Source: Paenibacillus sp. FSL H7-0326 (lineage in GTDB: Bacteria; Bacillota; Bacilli; Paenibacillales; Paenibacillaceae). Taken from it: a stretch of DNA of 64,000 bases. The notes under the pieces are model-generated. The model was not told the DNA's origin. It saw only the letters and a program-made list of their open reading frames with translations, and made no database searches. This document shows, in pieces, positions 34,619 to 43,102 of this stretch (its first letter is position 1; the number at the start of each line of letters is the position of its first letter). Location: assembly GCF_001955535.1 (NCBI RefSeq), contig NZ_MPVN01000001.1:868001-932000 (forward strand), written 5' to 3'. The position numbers were made by a program, and so were the translations under genes.

Positions 34619-35707
34619 GTAAAGCCAACGATCGCCATATTAACTGTCTATGATAGAAAGAGAAAATTCCGAGGGAATCACAAAAATTTTAAAGATATTA
34701 TTAAAACAGGCGAACAATTAGGGTGTCAGGTCTACGTCGTTACGGTTCGCGATCTGAAACTGTCTGCCGACTTCATTAAAGGATACAAATACAGTACAGA
34801 GCGGAAGCAATGGCTCCAAGGCAGATACCCCCCGCCCAACATTGTTTACAATCGGATTCCTCTTCGCGAAGATGAAAGCCGGCCGCTAGTGCAAAAAAAA
34901 ATTAAGGAATGTATCGCTCATCCCAAGATCAAGCTGTATAATCCTTACTTTTTCAACAAATGGGAATTGTTTGAATGGCTGAGTAAAGCGAAGTCAACGA
35001 AATCATATATCCCCCATACTCAAAAGCTCAAATCGTCCTCTGTAATTAGCAGCATTCTTAAAACATACCCATCTGTGTATCTTAAGCCAGAAAGCGGAAA
35101 GGCCGGTAAAGGGATAATGACTCTTCAATATTGTGAAGAAGATAAGCTTCCCTATAAGCTCAAGATTCAGGATCATTCCAAGAGCACAACCTATAAATCC
35201 ACTAATCTAGAGTCGTTATGGAAGAGAATTAAACGAAACATAAAACAAAACGAATATATTATCCAACAGGGCATTGAACTGGCCGCTTTTGGAGGGCGTC
35301 CCTTTGATCTTCGGGTTCTCGTGCAAAAAAATGCAAATGGTCAGTGGCGCATGACCGGTGTAGGAGCTCGCCTTGCCGGCCGCAGAAGCATCACGACTCA
35401 CGTGCCGCGCGGTGGTACGATTGAAGATCCAATCCTGCTTCTCAGCAGCGTATTTGACACACAGCTGGCCAGCAACATTCTCAACGATGTAAAAAGCACC
35501 GCCTTGGAAATAGCCAGACAAATTGAGAAATCATCGGGCCACGCCTTGGGTGAAATGTCGATGGATCTTGGCATTGACCAGGACGGGGGCATATGGTTCT
35601 TTGAAGCCAATTCCAAGCCAATGAAATTCGATGAACCTGCCATACGCAAAAGATCGCTTGAACGGTTAATCCAATACTGTACGCACCTAGCAAAGCAAAA
35701 TGGATAA
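34619..35707 (+). CDS. YheC/YheD family ATP-grasp protein, short form (paralogue 4), non-canonical start
   Basis: About 362 residues, matching the short forms: VKPTIAILTVYDRKRKF at the N terminus, YPSVYLKPESGKAGKGI, IIQQGIELAAFGG, DLRVLVQKNANGQW and the metal-site end SMDLGIDQDGGIWFFEAN followed by SKPMKF. The expected start, by alignment and by a GGAGG at 34604-34608, falls on GTA at 34619-34621, which is not a normal start codon. The nearest in-frame ATG is at 34460, deep inside paralogue 3 in another frame; ATT at 34601 is another candidate. Either translation uses a rare start or the codon is mutated or misread. The rest of the frame is intact. Confidence 0.85.
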   Translation, partial: VKPTIAILTVYDRKRKFRGNHKNFKDIIKTGEQLGCQVYVVTVRDLKLSADFIKGYKYSTERKQWLQGRYPPPNIVYNRIPLREDESRPLVQKKIKECIAHPKIKLYNPYFFNKWELFEWLSKAKSTKSYIPHTQKLKSSSVISSILKTYPSVYLKPESGKAGKGIMTLQYCEEDKLPYKLKIQDHSKSTTYKSTNLESLWKRIKRNIKQNEYIIQQGIELAAFGGRPFDLRVLVQKNANGQWRMTGVGARLAGRRSITTHVPRGGTIEDPILLLSSVFDTQLASNILNDVKSTALEIARQIEKSSGHALGEMSMDLGIDQDGGIWFFEANSKPMKFDEPAIRKRSLERLIQYCTHLAKQNG

Positions 35708-35745
35708 AACATCCAAATTTTACTATCAAAGAAGGTGATCATTCT

Positions 35746-36846
35746 ATGCCGTCACCTGTCTTAGGCATACTGACACTGTACCTCAACGACAAAAAGCAAC
35801 TTGAAGAAAAGAAAATATACGAACGAATGATTTCGGAAGGCGAACGGCTCGGGCTTGATATATATGTATTCACTCCATCCGATGTCCATCCCTCTAAAGA
35901 AATGATTCATGCCCTGATTTATGAGACAGAGCATAAACGATGGACTCGACAATGGAGAAAGTTCCCTGACATGATATTTGACCGGTGCAGAATCCAGCGA
36001 AGTGCCCGTTTCCAAGAGCTTAAACTGTTCAGGCAAAAGTATGCTCATCTCCTCTTCTTGAACCGGCCCTTGCGCAATAAGTGGACTATACATCAGGTTC
36101 TGCACAAGAAGCAGCGATTCAGACCCTACCTGCTGGACACCAAATTGTACAGCAGTGATGCTGAACTGAAGAGCATGCTCAAGAAACACAGCCTGCTATA
36201 TATTAAACCGATTAACGGAACTGGGGGCCGGGGCATTCTCAGAATAGAACGATTAAACAAAGACGGCCTCCTGCTCGTTCAAGGCAGAAATCATCAACGA
36301 CAGATTCTGGAGCCAAGACAGATGCACTATTCGCTGCTGCCTAAGCTGCTGAAGAATTGGGAAGTCAAGAGCCGCTATATTATCCAGGAAGGGGTTCAGC
36401 TCCAGCTGTCCAGTGGTCGGGTGCATGATTACAGGATGCTGGTTCAGAAAAATCAAGACGGGATATGGGAATTCACTGGCTGCGCTGGTCGGATCGGAGG
36501 CCATAAGAGCGTCACTTCCAATCTTCATGGCGGGGGAACAGCGATAGAAATGAACGAACTCTTATCGCAGTGGATTACCGATTCGGATAAGAGAGTAGAG
36601 GTTCGTGCCGCTGTCGAGAACTTTGGAGTCGAGGTTGCAAAATATTTAGAAGCCACTTATGGTGCATTATGTGAGCTGGCACTCGATATTGCTATCGACA
36701 AAAACGGCGATATATATCTGATTGAGGTAAATCCGAAGCCGGCCAGGGAAGTATTTTCACAAATCGGCCAGACTGAGGTTTATAAGCAAGCGATTGTGAA
36801 ACCGCTGGAGTACTCTCTATGGCTGTATAAGCAGAGGAGCTCATAA
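35746..36846 (+). CDS. YheC/YheD family ATP-grasp protein, short form (paralogue 5)
   Basis: A 366-residue paralogue, starting PSPVLGILTLYLNDKKQLEE. The ATP-grasp core includes HSLLYIKPINGTGGRGILR, LVQGRNHQRQI, YIIQEGVQLQL, DYRMLVQKNQDGIWE, SNLHGGGTA and the metal-site end ALDIAIDKNGDIYLIEVN with PKPARE. AGAAGGTG precedes the ATG. It ends the five-gene array and faces the HAD phosphatase gene. The function is inferred only as carboxylate-amine ligation on or for the spore coat. Confidence 0.9.
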   Translation: MPSPVLGILTLYLNDKKQLEEKKIYERMISEGERLGLDIYVFTPSDVHPSKEMIHALIYETEHKRWTRQWRKFPDMIFDRCRIQRSARFQELKLFRQKYAHLLFLNRPLRNKWTIHQVLHKKQRFRPYLLDTKLYSSDAELKSMLKKHSLLYIKPINGTGGRGILRIERLNKDGLLLVQGRNHQRQILEPRQMHYSLLPKLLKNWEVKSRYIIQEGVQLQLSSGRVHDYRMLVQKNQDGIWEFTGCAGRIGGHKSVTSNLHGGGTAIEMNELLSQWITDSDKRVEVRAAVENFGVEVAKYLEATYGALCELALDIAIDKNGDIYLIEVNPKPAREVFSQIGQTEVYKQAIVKPLEYSLWLYKQRSS

Positions 36847-36886
36847 TTGACCCAGGCTTCACCTTTTATTACATGAGACAACAAAC

Positions 36887-36956
36887 CCGCATATACGTCA
36901 TTCCCTTTGAAAGATTGAAAGCAATTGACAACTTCCAAAGGGAATTTCATATGCGG
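36887..36956. terminator. Long inverted repeat between convergent genes
   Basis: CCGCATAT (36887-36894) pairs with ATATGCGG (36949-36956), and inside it ATTCCCTTTG (36900-36909) pairs with CAAAGGGAAT (36936-36945). T-tails are short on both strands (TTTA and TTTG). It lies between the last YheC/YheD gene and the HAD gene and probably ends both transcripts. Confidence 0.65.
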
Positions 36957-36987
36957 TTTACTCATTTCTGTAAGCAGCTGGCTCTTA

Positions 36988-37674
36988 TTATTCAGCTTGT
37001 TTATACAAGGTCAATAATTCTGTAAAATCATTCAGAAGCGCACTTGATCCCTTCAATTCATCCTCACGTCCAAACCCCGCATAAGCACAGCCAATCACGG
37101 TCTGTCCATTCTCCACGCCTGCTTCCACATCAGAGGATCGGTCTCCTACCATCCATGCCGAACGAATATTGTGTTTATCTAACAATAGCTTGACCAGATC
37201 AACCTTTGATGCTGTTGCATACTCTCCCGCACTATACAGATCATCAAATAGATGTGCAATACCATAAGCTTTGGCGACACCCTTTACATAATGCTCCAGC
37301 CCGTTGCTTGCAACATACAGCTTCACACCGTAGTCATGCAGAGCCTTGAGCGTATCAACAACCCCAGGATAGAGCACCCCTATCCCCTGTTCTAATCCCT
37401 CCAGCTCCAGCTGCAGCAATAGTTCATCGGCACGCAGCTTCGCTGCCTCAGTTGAATTAGGTATTACCCGCTTCCATATATCAGGCAGCAGCATGCCCAG
37501 ACTGCCGAGAATAAGCTCTTCGGGTGGTGTCGCTCCTTCGTGATGTCCTTCTTCTCTTAAAATATCAAACATTTTATGGTACACAGGAACAAGCAGTGAT
37601 TCCGTTTGAAACAGTGTTCCGTCCATATCAAAAATCATTGCCTCCGGTTTATTCAGTATGATCCTTTTTTCCAC
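36988..37674 (-). CDS. HAD-family phosphatase (phosphoglycolate-phosphatase-like)
   Basis: A 228-residue haloacid-dehalogenase-fold hydrolase with a helical cap. The nucleophile motif DMDGTLF has Asp16 and Asp18; motif II is YVASNG, motif III the Lys in ASKVDLVK, and motif IV WMVGDRSSDVEAG. Such enzymes remove phosphate from small sugars, phosphoglycolate or pyrophosphate; the substrate is not predictable. The start is GTG at 37672-37674 with GGGGAT upstream. It is a single gene convergent with the YheC/YheD array. Confidence 0.85.
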   Translation of the reverse strand: MEKRIILNKPEAMIFDMDGTLFQTESLLVPVYHKMFDILREEGHHEGATPPEELILGSLGMLLPDIWKRVIPNSTEAAKLRADELLLQLELEGLEQGIGVLYPGVVDTLKALHDYGVKLYVASNGLEHYVKGVAKAYGIAHLFDDLYSAGEYATASKVDLVKLLLDKHNIRSAWMVGDRSSDVEAGVENGQTVIGCAYAGFGREDELKGSSALLNDFTELLTLYKQAE

Positions 37675-38022
37675 AAGTCCGCATCCCCTATTCTATTTAA
37701 TATAAGTTTGCTATTAACGAATGGTATAGTCGTTAGTCCACCTGTCTATGATAAGCATTCCTTCTCCCACATGTAAACCTTTCAAATGTAAATTTTCGGT
37801 CTTGCTCCCGTTTATTCTGTGTGCCGGACCATCGTACTATACTTTTTTGTGATCTTTCATCTTGAGGAAAAAAGGGTAAATATATTGGCGAAGGATAAGG
37901 AAAGGAGAAAAGGGAGAAATTATACTGTCAAGCTCTCTTATCGTTCTAGGTTCCACATACATATGCGGGCTGTAGGAGCAGAGCAAATACTTAAATAGGA
38001 GAATGGAAAGGAGTCTTAACGC
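37675..38022. other. Intergenic region between HAD and Ca2+-ATPase genes
   Basis: This 348-base divergent region must hold both promoters. I see no clear structured RNA or operator; the only firm element is the ribosome site AAAGGAG at the right end. The open frames within it lack ribosome sites. Confidence 0.4.
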
Positions 38023-40671
38023 TTGAAATACTACCAAATAGATAAAGAGGAAGTTCTGCGTGAAGTAAACAGCAGCCTAGAGGGCCTCTCGAAGGAAGAA
38101 GCTCAGAAGCGAATTGAAACAACAGGATACAACGAACTGAAAGCAAAGGATCGAGATCCTATTTGGAAGCTGTTTCTTGAAAACTTCAAAGATCCTATGG
38201 TGATCGTCCTGCTGATTGCAGCGATTGTACAGCTGATTCTTGGACAATTCATTGAATCACTCATTATATTCCTAGTACTAATTCTTAATGCCATCGTCAG
38301 TGTCGTTCAGACTCGAAAGGCTGAGAGCTCTCTTGATGCGCTTCGTAATTTATCTGCTCCAGAGGCTAAGGTCATTCGTGCAGGAGCACGAGTGACCATT
38401 CCGGCAAGGGAGCTTGTACCAGGCGATATCGTCATACTGGAAGCAGGTGACTACGTGCCTGCAGATGCACGTATTATCGAATCCGGCAGCCTTAAAGTTA
38501 ATGAGGGCATGTTGACAGGCGAATCAGAAGCCGTGGAGAAGCATACAGAACCGATCGAAGGAGATGCAGCTCTCGGGGATCGGCGTAATATGGTATTCAG
38601 CGGTGCACTGACGGTGTATGGACGGGGAACGGTTGTCGTAACCGCAACTGCTGGTAATACAGAGATTGGTAAGATCGCCGGACTCATTGAAACGGCGGAG
38701 ATGAAGCAAACACCACTTCAGCGCAAGCTTGATAAATTCAGTAAAAAGCTGGGTGTGTTTATTCTCATCCTCTCGATCATTATATTCGGTGTAGAGGCTG
38801 GGCGAATCTGGCTGTCGGATGATACAGGAGATGTTACGAGCTCTATCCTGAACGCGCTAATGTTTGCTGTTGCCGTAGCGGTTGCTGCGATTCCCGAAGC
38901 CCTCTCTTCGATTGTGACGATCGTACTCTCTGTGGGAACCAACAAAATGGCAAAGCAGCACGCCATTATCCGCAAATTGCCGGCGGTAGAATCTCTGGGC
39001 TCTGCGAGTGTCATATGTACAGATAAGACAGGTACACTAACACAGAATCGAATGACCGTTGTTGATTACTTCCTGCCCGAAGGAGCTAAGGAAGAATTTC
39101 CTGATAACCCGCAGGAATGGAACGATGCAGAACGCCGGCTTCTTCATATTGCGGTATTGTGCAACGATTCTCATATTAATGAGGAAGGTAAGGAGCTTGG
39201 TGATCCGACCGAGATTGCACTCATTGCGTTCAGTAACAGCAAGAACAAGCATTATCGTGAAATTCGCGATCAATTTCCAAGAGAAGCAGAGATTCCTTTC
39301 GATTCCGATCGAAAGCTGATGTCTACCATCCATACCTTTTCTGGTCAAAAAGCAATATTAACTAAAGGCGGTCCTGATGTGTTATTCAGCCGATGTAAGC
39401 ATGTATTTATGAAGGGAGAGCAGGTACCACTCACAGACGAGCTGCTCGCTCAGTTCAAGGAAGCGAATGAGAATTTCTCTGAAAGAGCACTTCGAGTGTT
39501 AGCTTATGCTTATAAAACAATACCGAGTGATAAAAGTGAGCTTGGTGTCGAGGATGAGAATGATCTTACCCTGGTTGGTCTGACCGCCATGATCGACCCA
39601 CCGCGTGAGGAAGTGTATGATTCAATTATTGAATCGAAGAAGGCCGGCATACGCACGGTGATGATCACAGGCGACCACAAGACGACTGCTCAGGCCATTG
39701 GGCGTGATATTGGTCTGATGGATGACCATGATATTGCCGTAACAGGACAAGAGCTGGACGCGATGTCTGAGGAAGAGCTGGATCAGAAGCTTGAGAATAT
39801 ATCGGTCTATGCCCGCGTATCGCCTGAGAACAAGATAAGAATTGTACGTGCTTGGCAGAAAAAAGGAAATATCGCTGCTATGACTGGGGACGGCGTTAAC
39901 GATGCCCCCGCCCTGAAGCAAGCCGATATCGGGGTTGCCATGGGAAGCGGAACGGATGTAGCCAAGGATTCCGCGGCGATGATTCTAACGGACGACAACT
40001 TCGTGTCGATTGTTAAGGCCGTCGGTGTCGGCAGAACCGTGTTTGATAATATTAAAAAAGCGATCGCCTATTTATTTGCAGGGAATCTGGGGGCAATCAT
40101 TGCCATCCTGTTTGCGCTCATCGTTGACTGGATCAATCCTTTTACAGCAATACAGCTTCTATTCATTAACCTGGCCAATGACTCACTTCCTGCCATTGCG
40201 CTTGGTATGGAAAAGCCGGAGCCAAACGTGATGTCTCGTAAGCCGAGAGACATTAATGAAGGGATTTTTGCTGGAGGAACACTTAGCGCGGTACTCACAC
40301 GCGGAATTCTCATCGGGATCGCCGTTATCACATCACAGTATATTGGTCTATCCCATTCACCAGAAATGAGCGTTGCAATGGCCTTTACAACCTTAATCCT
40401 GGCCCGCACCCTGCAAACGTTCGCTGCACGCTCAACACAGCAGACGATTTTTCAAGTCGGGCTGTTCTCGAACAAATATGTCCTTGGTGCTGTAGCTGTA
40501 TGCTTCGTGCTGTACGCTGTCACCTTGATTCCAGGGGTGCGAGGGATCTTCTCTATTCCAGATGCATTTGGCTGGAATGAGTTCTTTATCGCCGCTGGCT
40601 TAGCGCTGGCCGCTGTTATTCTGATGGAGATTATTAAAATGATCCGCAATGCAACAGCACAGCGCAAATAA
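38023..40671 (+). CDS. Calcium-transporting P-type ATPase
   Basis: An 882-residue P2A-type pump exporting Ca2+ in exchange for protons. It has the N-terminal cation-ATPase domain, the actuator loop (LTGESEAVEK), TM4 with AAIPEALSSIVTIVLSVGTN, phosphorylation site DKTGTLTQN, nucleotide-binding KGGPDVLF, hinge MTGDGVNDAPALKQADIGVAMG and TM5-TM6 ion residues (NLANDSLPAIALG). The TM4 sequence PEALSSI, not PEGLP, is like the Listeria LMCA1 type. The start is TTG at 38023 with AAAGGAG nine bases upstream. It is monocistronic with a strong terminator. Confidence 0.93.
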   Translation: MKYYQIDKEEVLREVNSSLEGLSKEEAQKRIETTGYNELKAKDRDPIWKLFLENFKDPMVIVLLIAAIVQLILGQFIESLIIFLVLILNAIVSVVQTRKAESSLDALRNLSAPEAKVIRAGARVTIPARELVPGDIVILEAGDYVPADARIIESGSLKVNEGMLTGESEAVEKHTEPIEGDAALGDRRNMVFSGALTVYGRGTVVVTATAGNTEIGKIAGLIETAEMKQTPLQRKLDKFSKKLGVFILILSIIIFGVEAGRIWLSDDTGDVTSSILNALMFAVAVAVAAIPEALSSIVTIVLSVGTNKMAKQHAIIRKLPAVESLGSASVICTDKTGTLTQNRMTVVDYFLPEGAKEEFPDNPQEWNDAERRLLHIAVLCNDSHINEEGKELGDPTEIALIAFSNSKNKHYREIRDQFPREAEIPFDSDRKLMSTIHTFSGQKAILTKGGPDVLFSRCKHVFMKGEQVPLTDELLAQFKEANENFSERALRVLAYAYKTIPSDKSELGVEDENDLTLVGLTAMIDPPREEVYDSIIESKKAGIRTVMITGDHKTTAQAIGRDIGLMDDHDIAVTGQELDAMSEEELDQKLENISVYARVSPENKIRIVRAWQKKGNIAAMTGDGVNDAPALKQADIGVAMGSGTDVAKDSAAMILTDDNFVSIVKAVGVGRTVFDNIKKAIAYLFAGNLGAIIAILFALIVDWINPFTAIQLLFINLANDSLPAIALGMEKPEPNVMSRKPRDINEGIFAGGTLSAVLTRGILIGIAVITSQYIGLSHSPEMSVAMAFTTLILARTLQTFAARSTQQTIFQVGLFSNKYVLGAVAVCFVLYAVTLIPGVRGIFSIPDAFGWNEFFIAAGLALAAVILMEIIKMIRNATAQRK

Positions 40672-40679
40672 CAAATAAA

Positions 40680-40715
40680 GGGCTGCCTCACCTCATGGGT
40701 GTGGCAGCCCTTTTT
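40680..40715 (+). terminator. Terminator of the Ca2+-ATPase gene
   Basis: GGGCTGCC (40680-40687) pairs with GGCAGCCC (40703-40710), with an inner partial stem, followed by five T residues. Confidence 0.93.
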
Positions 40716-40726
40716 ATACAAACTAT

Positions 40727-41872
40727 CTATCCGATGATATTAGGAAAAGCCTTACGTGTCTTAAAATCAATATCTTTGTAATACATATCTCGTACGAGCA
40801 GATTCGGCCCACAGCAGCTTGCTGCATCGCAGAAGCAATTAACGGTCTGATTCAAAGGATGATTCGAGGTCCATTCCGCAAAAATATCATCCAGTCGCTC
40901 ATTCTTGATATTTCCGAATTCCGGAATATCCGCAAAATCGGTTACATATACGTTGCCGGTAAACATGTTCACATTCACCCGATTGCGGCCATCCGGGTCA
41001 TTTCTTACCGTTACATTCGGCTCTTTGTATAGACGGGAAATGAGCTTACGATCCTCATCTCCCCCATTGCAAGCATAGAACGGCAGTGTTCCGAAGAGCA
41101 TCCACATCTCCTGATCTCTCACGTCCAGCAGTCCATGGATCGCATTACGCATATCATCCAGTGACAAGACAGGCAGTGCCGCAGCAAAGTTTGAAGCATA
41201 CATGGGATGAACTTCATGCCTTCCTGCTCCCATCTGGCCTATGAGCTTGTGAATCTCTCCAAGCTTCTGATGTGTGCGATAATTAATCATTGATTCTGCG
41301 GAAATAAACATTCCCTGCTCGCTTAGCTTCAAGGAGTTTTCCATCATGCGATCGTACATTTTGGCTGCCGTATTATAACTGACCGGTCGATTACTGTTGG
41401 CAAATCCTACCTCATGAAAATCAGAAGCATTCAAATAATTAAATGAAATATGCATAACATCCAGGTAAGGCAGCAGCTTCTCATACCGGCTAATATCCAT
41501 CGTCAAATTCGAGTTGATCTGTGAGCGGATACCACGCGCTTTGGCATACTTGAGCAGAGGAAGAATCATTTCATCCACCGTTTTCTCCAAGAAGCTCGGT
41601 TCCCCGCCCGTCAGGCTAATCGTTTCCAGGTGCTCCACCTGATCCAATGCCTCAATCATTTGAGATACAGGAATGGAGGGAGCTTCCTTCATAACCAGCA
41701 TCTCACCGACAGCACAATGCTCGCAGCGCATGTTGCATAGATGAGTGACGGTCATTTCAACGCTGGTGAGCACATGCTTGCCATATTTTCTTAACGACAT
41801 GATCGGATCCCATGGATCATATGCCGGAGAAAGCGCACGAATATTCTTCATTTCATGATTCATTAAAGTCAT
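40727..41872 (-). CDS. yfkAB: Radical SAM protein, YfkAB type
   Basis: A 381-residue radical SAM enzyme. The [4Fe-4S] motif is CNMRCEHC at about residue 47 (VTHLCNMRCEHCAVGE), SAM-binding GGEPSF follows, and a second cluster of cysteines lies near the C terminus (CFCDAASCCGPN), the CxCxxxxC motif that defines the YfkAB family. The chemistry is unknown. AAGGTG stands six bases before the ATG. It faces the Ca2+-ATPase gene and lies upstream of it on the opposite strand; no obvious partner gene is adjacent. Confidence 0.88.
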   Translation of the reverse strand: MTLMNHEMKNIRALSPAYDPWDPIMSLRKYGKHVLTSVEMTVTHLCNMRCEHCAVGEMLVMKEAPSIPVSQMIEALDQVEHLETISLTGGEPSFLEKTVDEMILPLLKYAKARGIRSQINSNLTMDISRYEKLLPYLDVMHISFNYLNASDFHEVGFANSNRPVSYNTAAKMYDRMMENSLKLSEQGMFISAESMINYRTHQKLGEIHKLIGQMGAGRHEVHPMYASNFAAALPVLSLDDMRNAIHGLLDVRDQEMWMLFGTLPFYACNGGDEDRKLISRLYKEPNVTVRNDPDGRNRVNVNMFTGNVYVTDFADIPEFGNIKNERLDDIFAEWTSNHPLNQTVNCFCDAASCCGPNLLVRDMYYKDIDFKTRKAFPNIIG

Positions 41873-41927
41873 TTATTTCACCTTATTTCCTAAATTGAAC
41901 TATGCTGTCCTACTAAACTACACTACA

Positions 41928-43052
41928 TTATGTAAACTGCGGCTGTTCAGCGATGGATAATACCGAGGAAGACTCCCCCATCACTCCTGTAATCATCACC
42001 GATAAACGATGAAACAAATCCAGTTCATAGGGAGCTGTTAATGTGTTGCCTTCCTGATCCATAATGATTCGAACTACCGGTCTCTGCGGAGCTTCCGGAT
42101 GCAATCGTACAATGACAGCCGTCTCTCCTGTAGATAACTGTACAGTCAAACCTACGGGATATATCGCAGCGTAGTCCCGAAACAATTCTAACATTTTTTG
42201 ATCATACTGCGTACCCGATCCTGCAAAAAGCATTTCAACTGCTTGATGAGGCAGCAGAGCATTCTGATAGATTCGGTTAGTCGTCATTGCATCATAAGAA
42301 TCAGTTAATGCGATCAGTTTACCATAATCGTGAATATCGGGCCCGGACAAGCCCTGTGGGTATCCCCTTCCATCCATTCGTTCATGATGCTGTAAAGCAC
42401 AGTGGGCAGATATAAGCGGGATTCCAGGCTCATCTTTGAGCAGCTTAAATCCGTAAACGGTATGATTCTTTACAATATTATATTCTTCTTTGGTGAGTTT
42501 ACCCGGCTTCTGCAGAATATGCGCAGGAATCTGGGTTTTCCCAATATCGTGAAGCAAAGCACCGAGCCCTAACTCCATCAATTTCTTGTTATCATAACGA
42601 AGCGCCTTGCCTAACACTAAGGAATAGATACATACATTCAAAGAATGCTCGTATAAAGCATGGTCCATGGACTGCATTCCAGTGAGCATAATCATTACAT
42701 CTTGACGAGAGCTGATATCTTCAAGTATCTTCTCCATAAGTCCTACGAATACTTTGCCGAGATGAGGATAATAGCCCCGCATCGACCCACTGGAAGACAG
42801 CTTAGAAAATTGTGTTTTGATCTCTTTCATGGCCTGTATACGGGTTTCTTCACGTAATAATTCCGGAAATTCAATATCGTCCGTATTCGGATCATGAATA
42901 TACACATAGCTTAAACCTAATTGACCTAAACGAGTAATCAGATTGGCGGTCAATTCAACCTGTTCGCCTAGCAAAATAATTCCTTCGTCATTATATATTC
43001 TTTTGCCCAGCCTCATACCCGGCTGCAGCATATGAATGGGTATCAAACGCAA
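41928..43052 (-). CDS. HD-GYP domain protein, probable cyclic-di-GMP phosphodiesterase
   Basis: A 374-residue protein. An N-terminal domain (about 1-110, MRLIPIHMLQPGMRLGKRI) is followed by an HD-GYP domain (about 130-320) with metal ligands in YEHSLNVCIYS, LLHDIGKTQIP, HHERMDGRGYPQGL and ALTDSYDAMT, all intact. HD-GYP enzymes hydrolyse cyclic di-GMP. No receiver or membrane part is present. The start is TTG at 43050-43052 with AGGAGAG upstream. A paralogue at 45534 shares its N-terminal design. Confidence 0.88.
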   Translation of the reverse strand: MRLIPIHMLQPGMRLGKRIYNDEGIILLGEQVELTANLITRLGQLGLSYVYIHDPNTDDIEFPELLREETRIQAMKEIKTQFSKLSSSGSMRGYYPHLGKVFVGLMEKILEDISSRQDVMIMLTGMQSMDHALYEHSLNVCIYSLVLGKALRYDNKKLMELGLGALLHDIGKTQIPAHILQKPGKLTKEEYNIVKNHTVYGFKLLKDEPGIPLISAHCALQHHERMDGRGYPQGLSGPDIHDYGKLIALTDSYDAMTTNRIYQNALLPHQAVEMLFAGSGTQYDQKMLELFRDYAAIYPVGLTVQLSTGETAVIVRLHPEAPQRPVVRIIMDQEGNTLTAPYELDLFHRLSVMITGVMGESSSVLSIAEQPQFT

Positions 43053-43102
43053 AATTGATCTCTCCTGCCTAAATCAGATGCTATTAGCGCATTTCATTTT
43101 TC

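Noticed and set aside
37837..38037. 66-codon hydrophobic frame upstream of the Ca2+-ATPase gene
   Set aside because: It is antisense to the ATPase leader and has no ribosome site.
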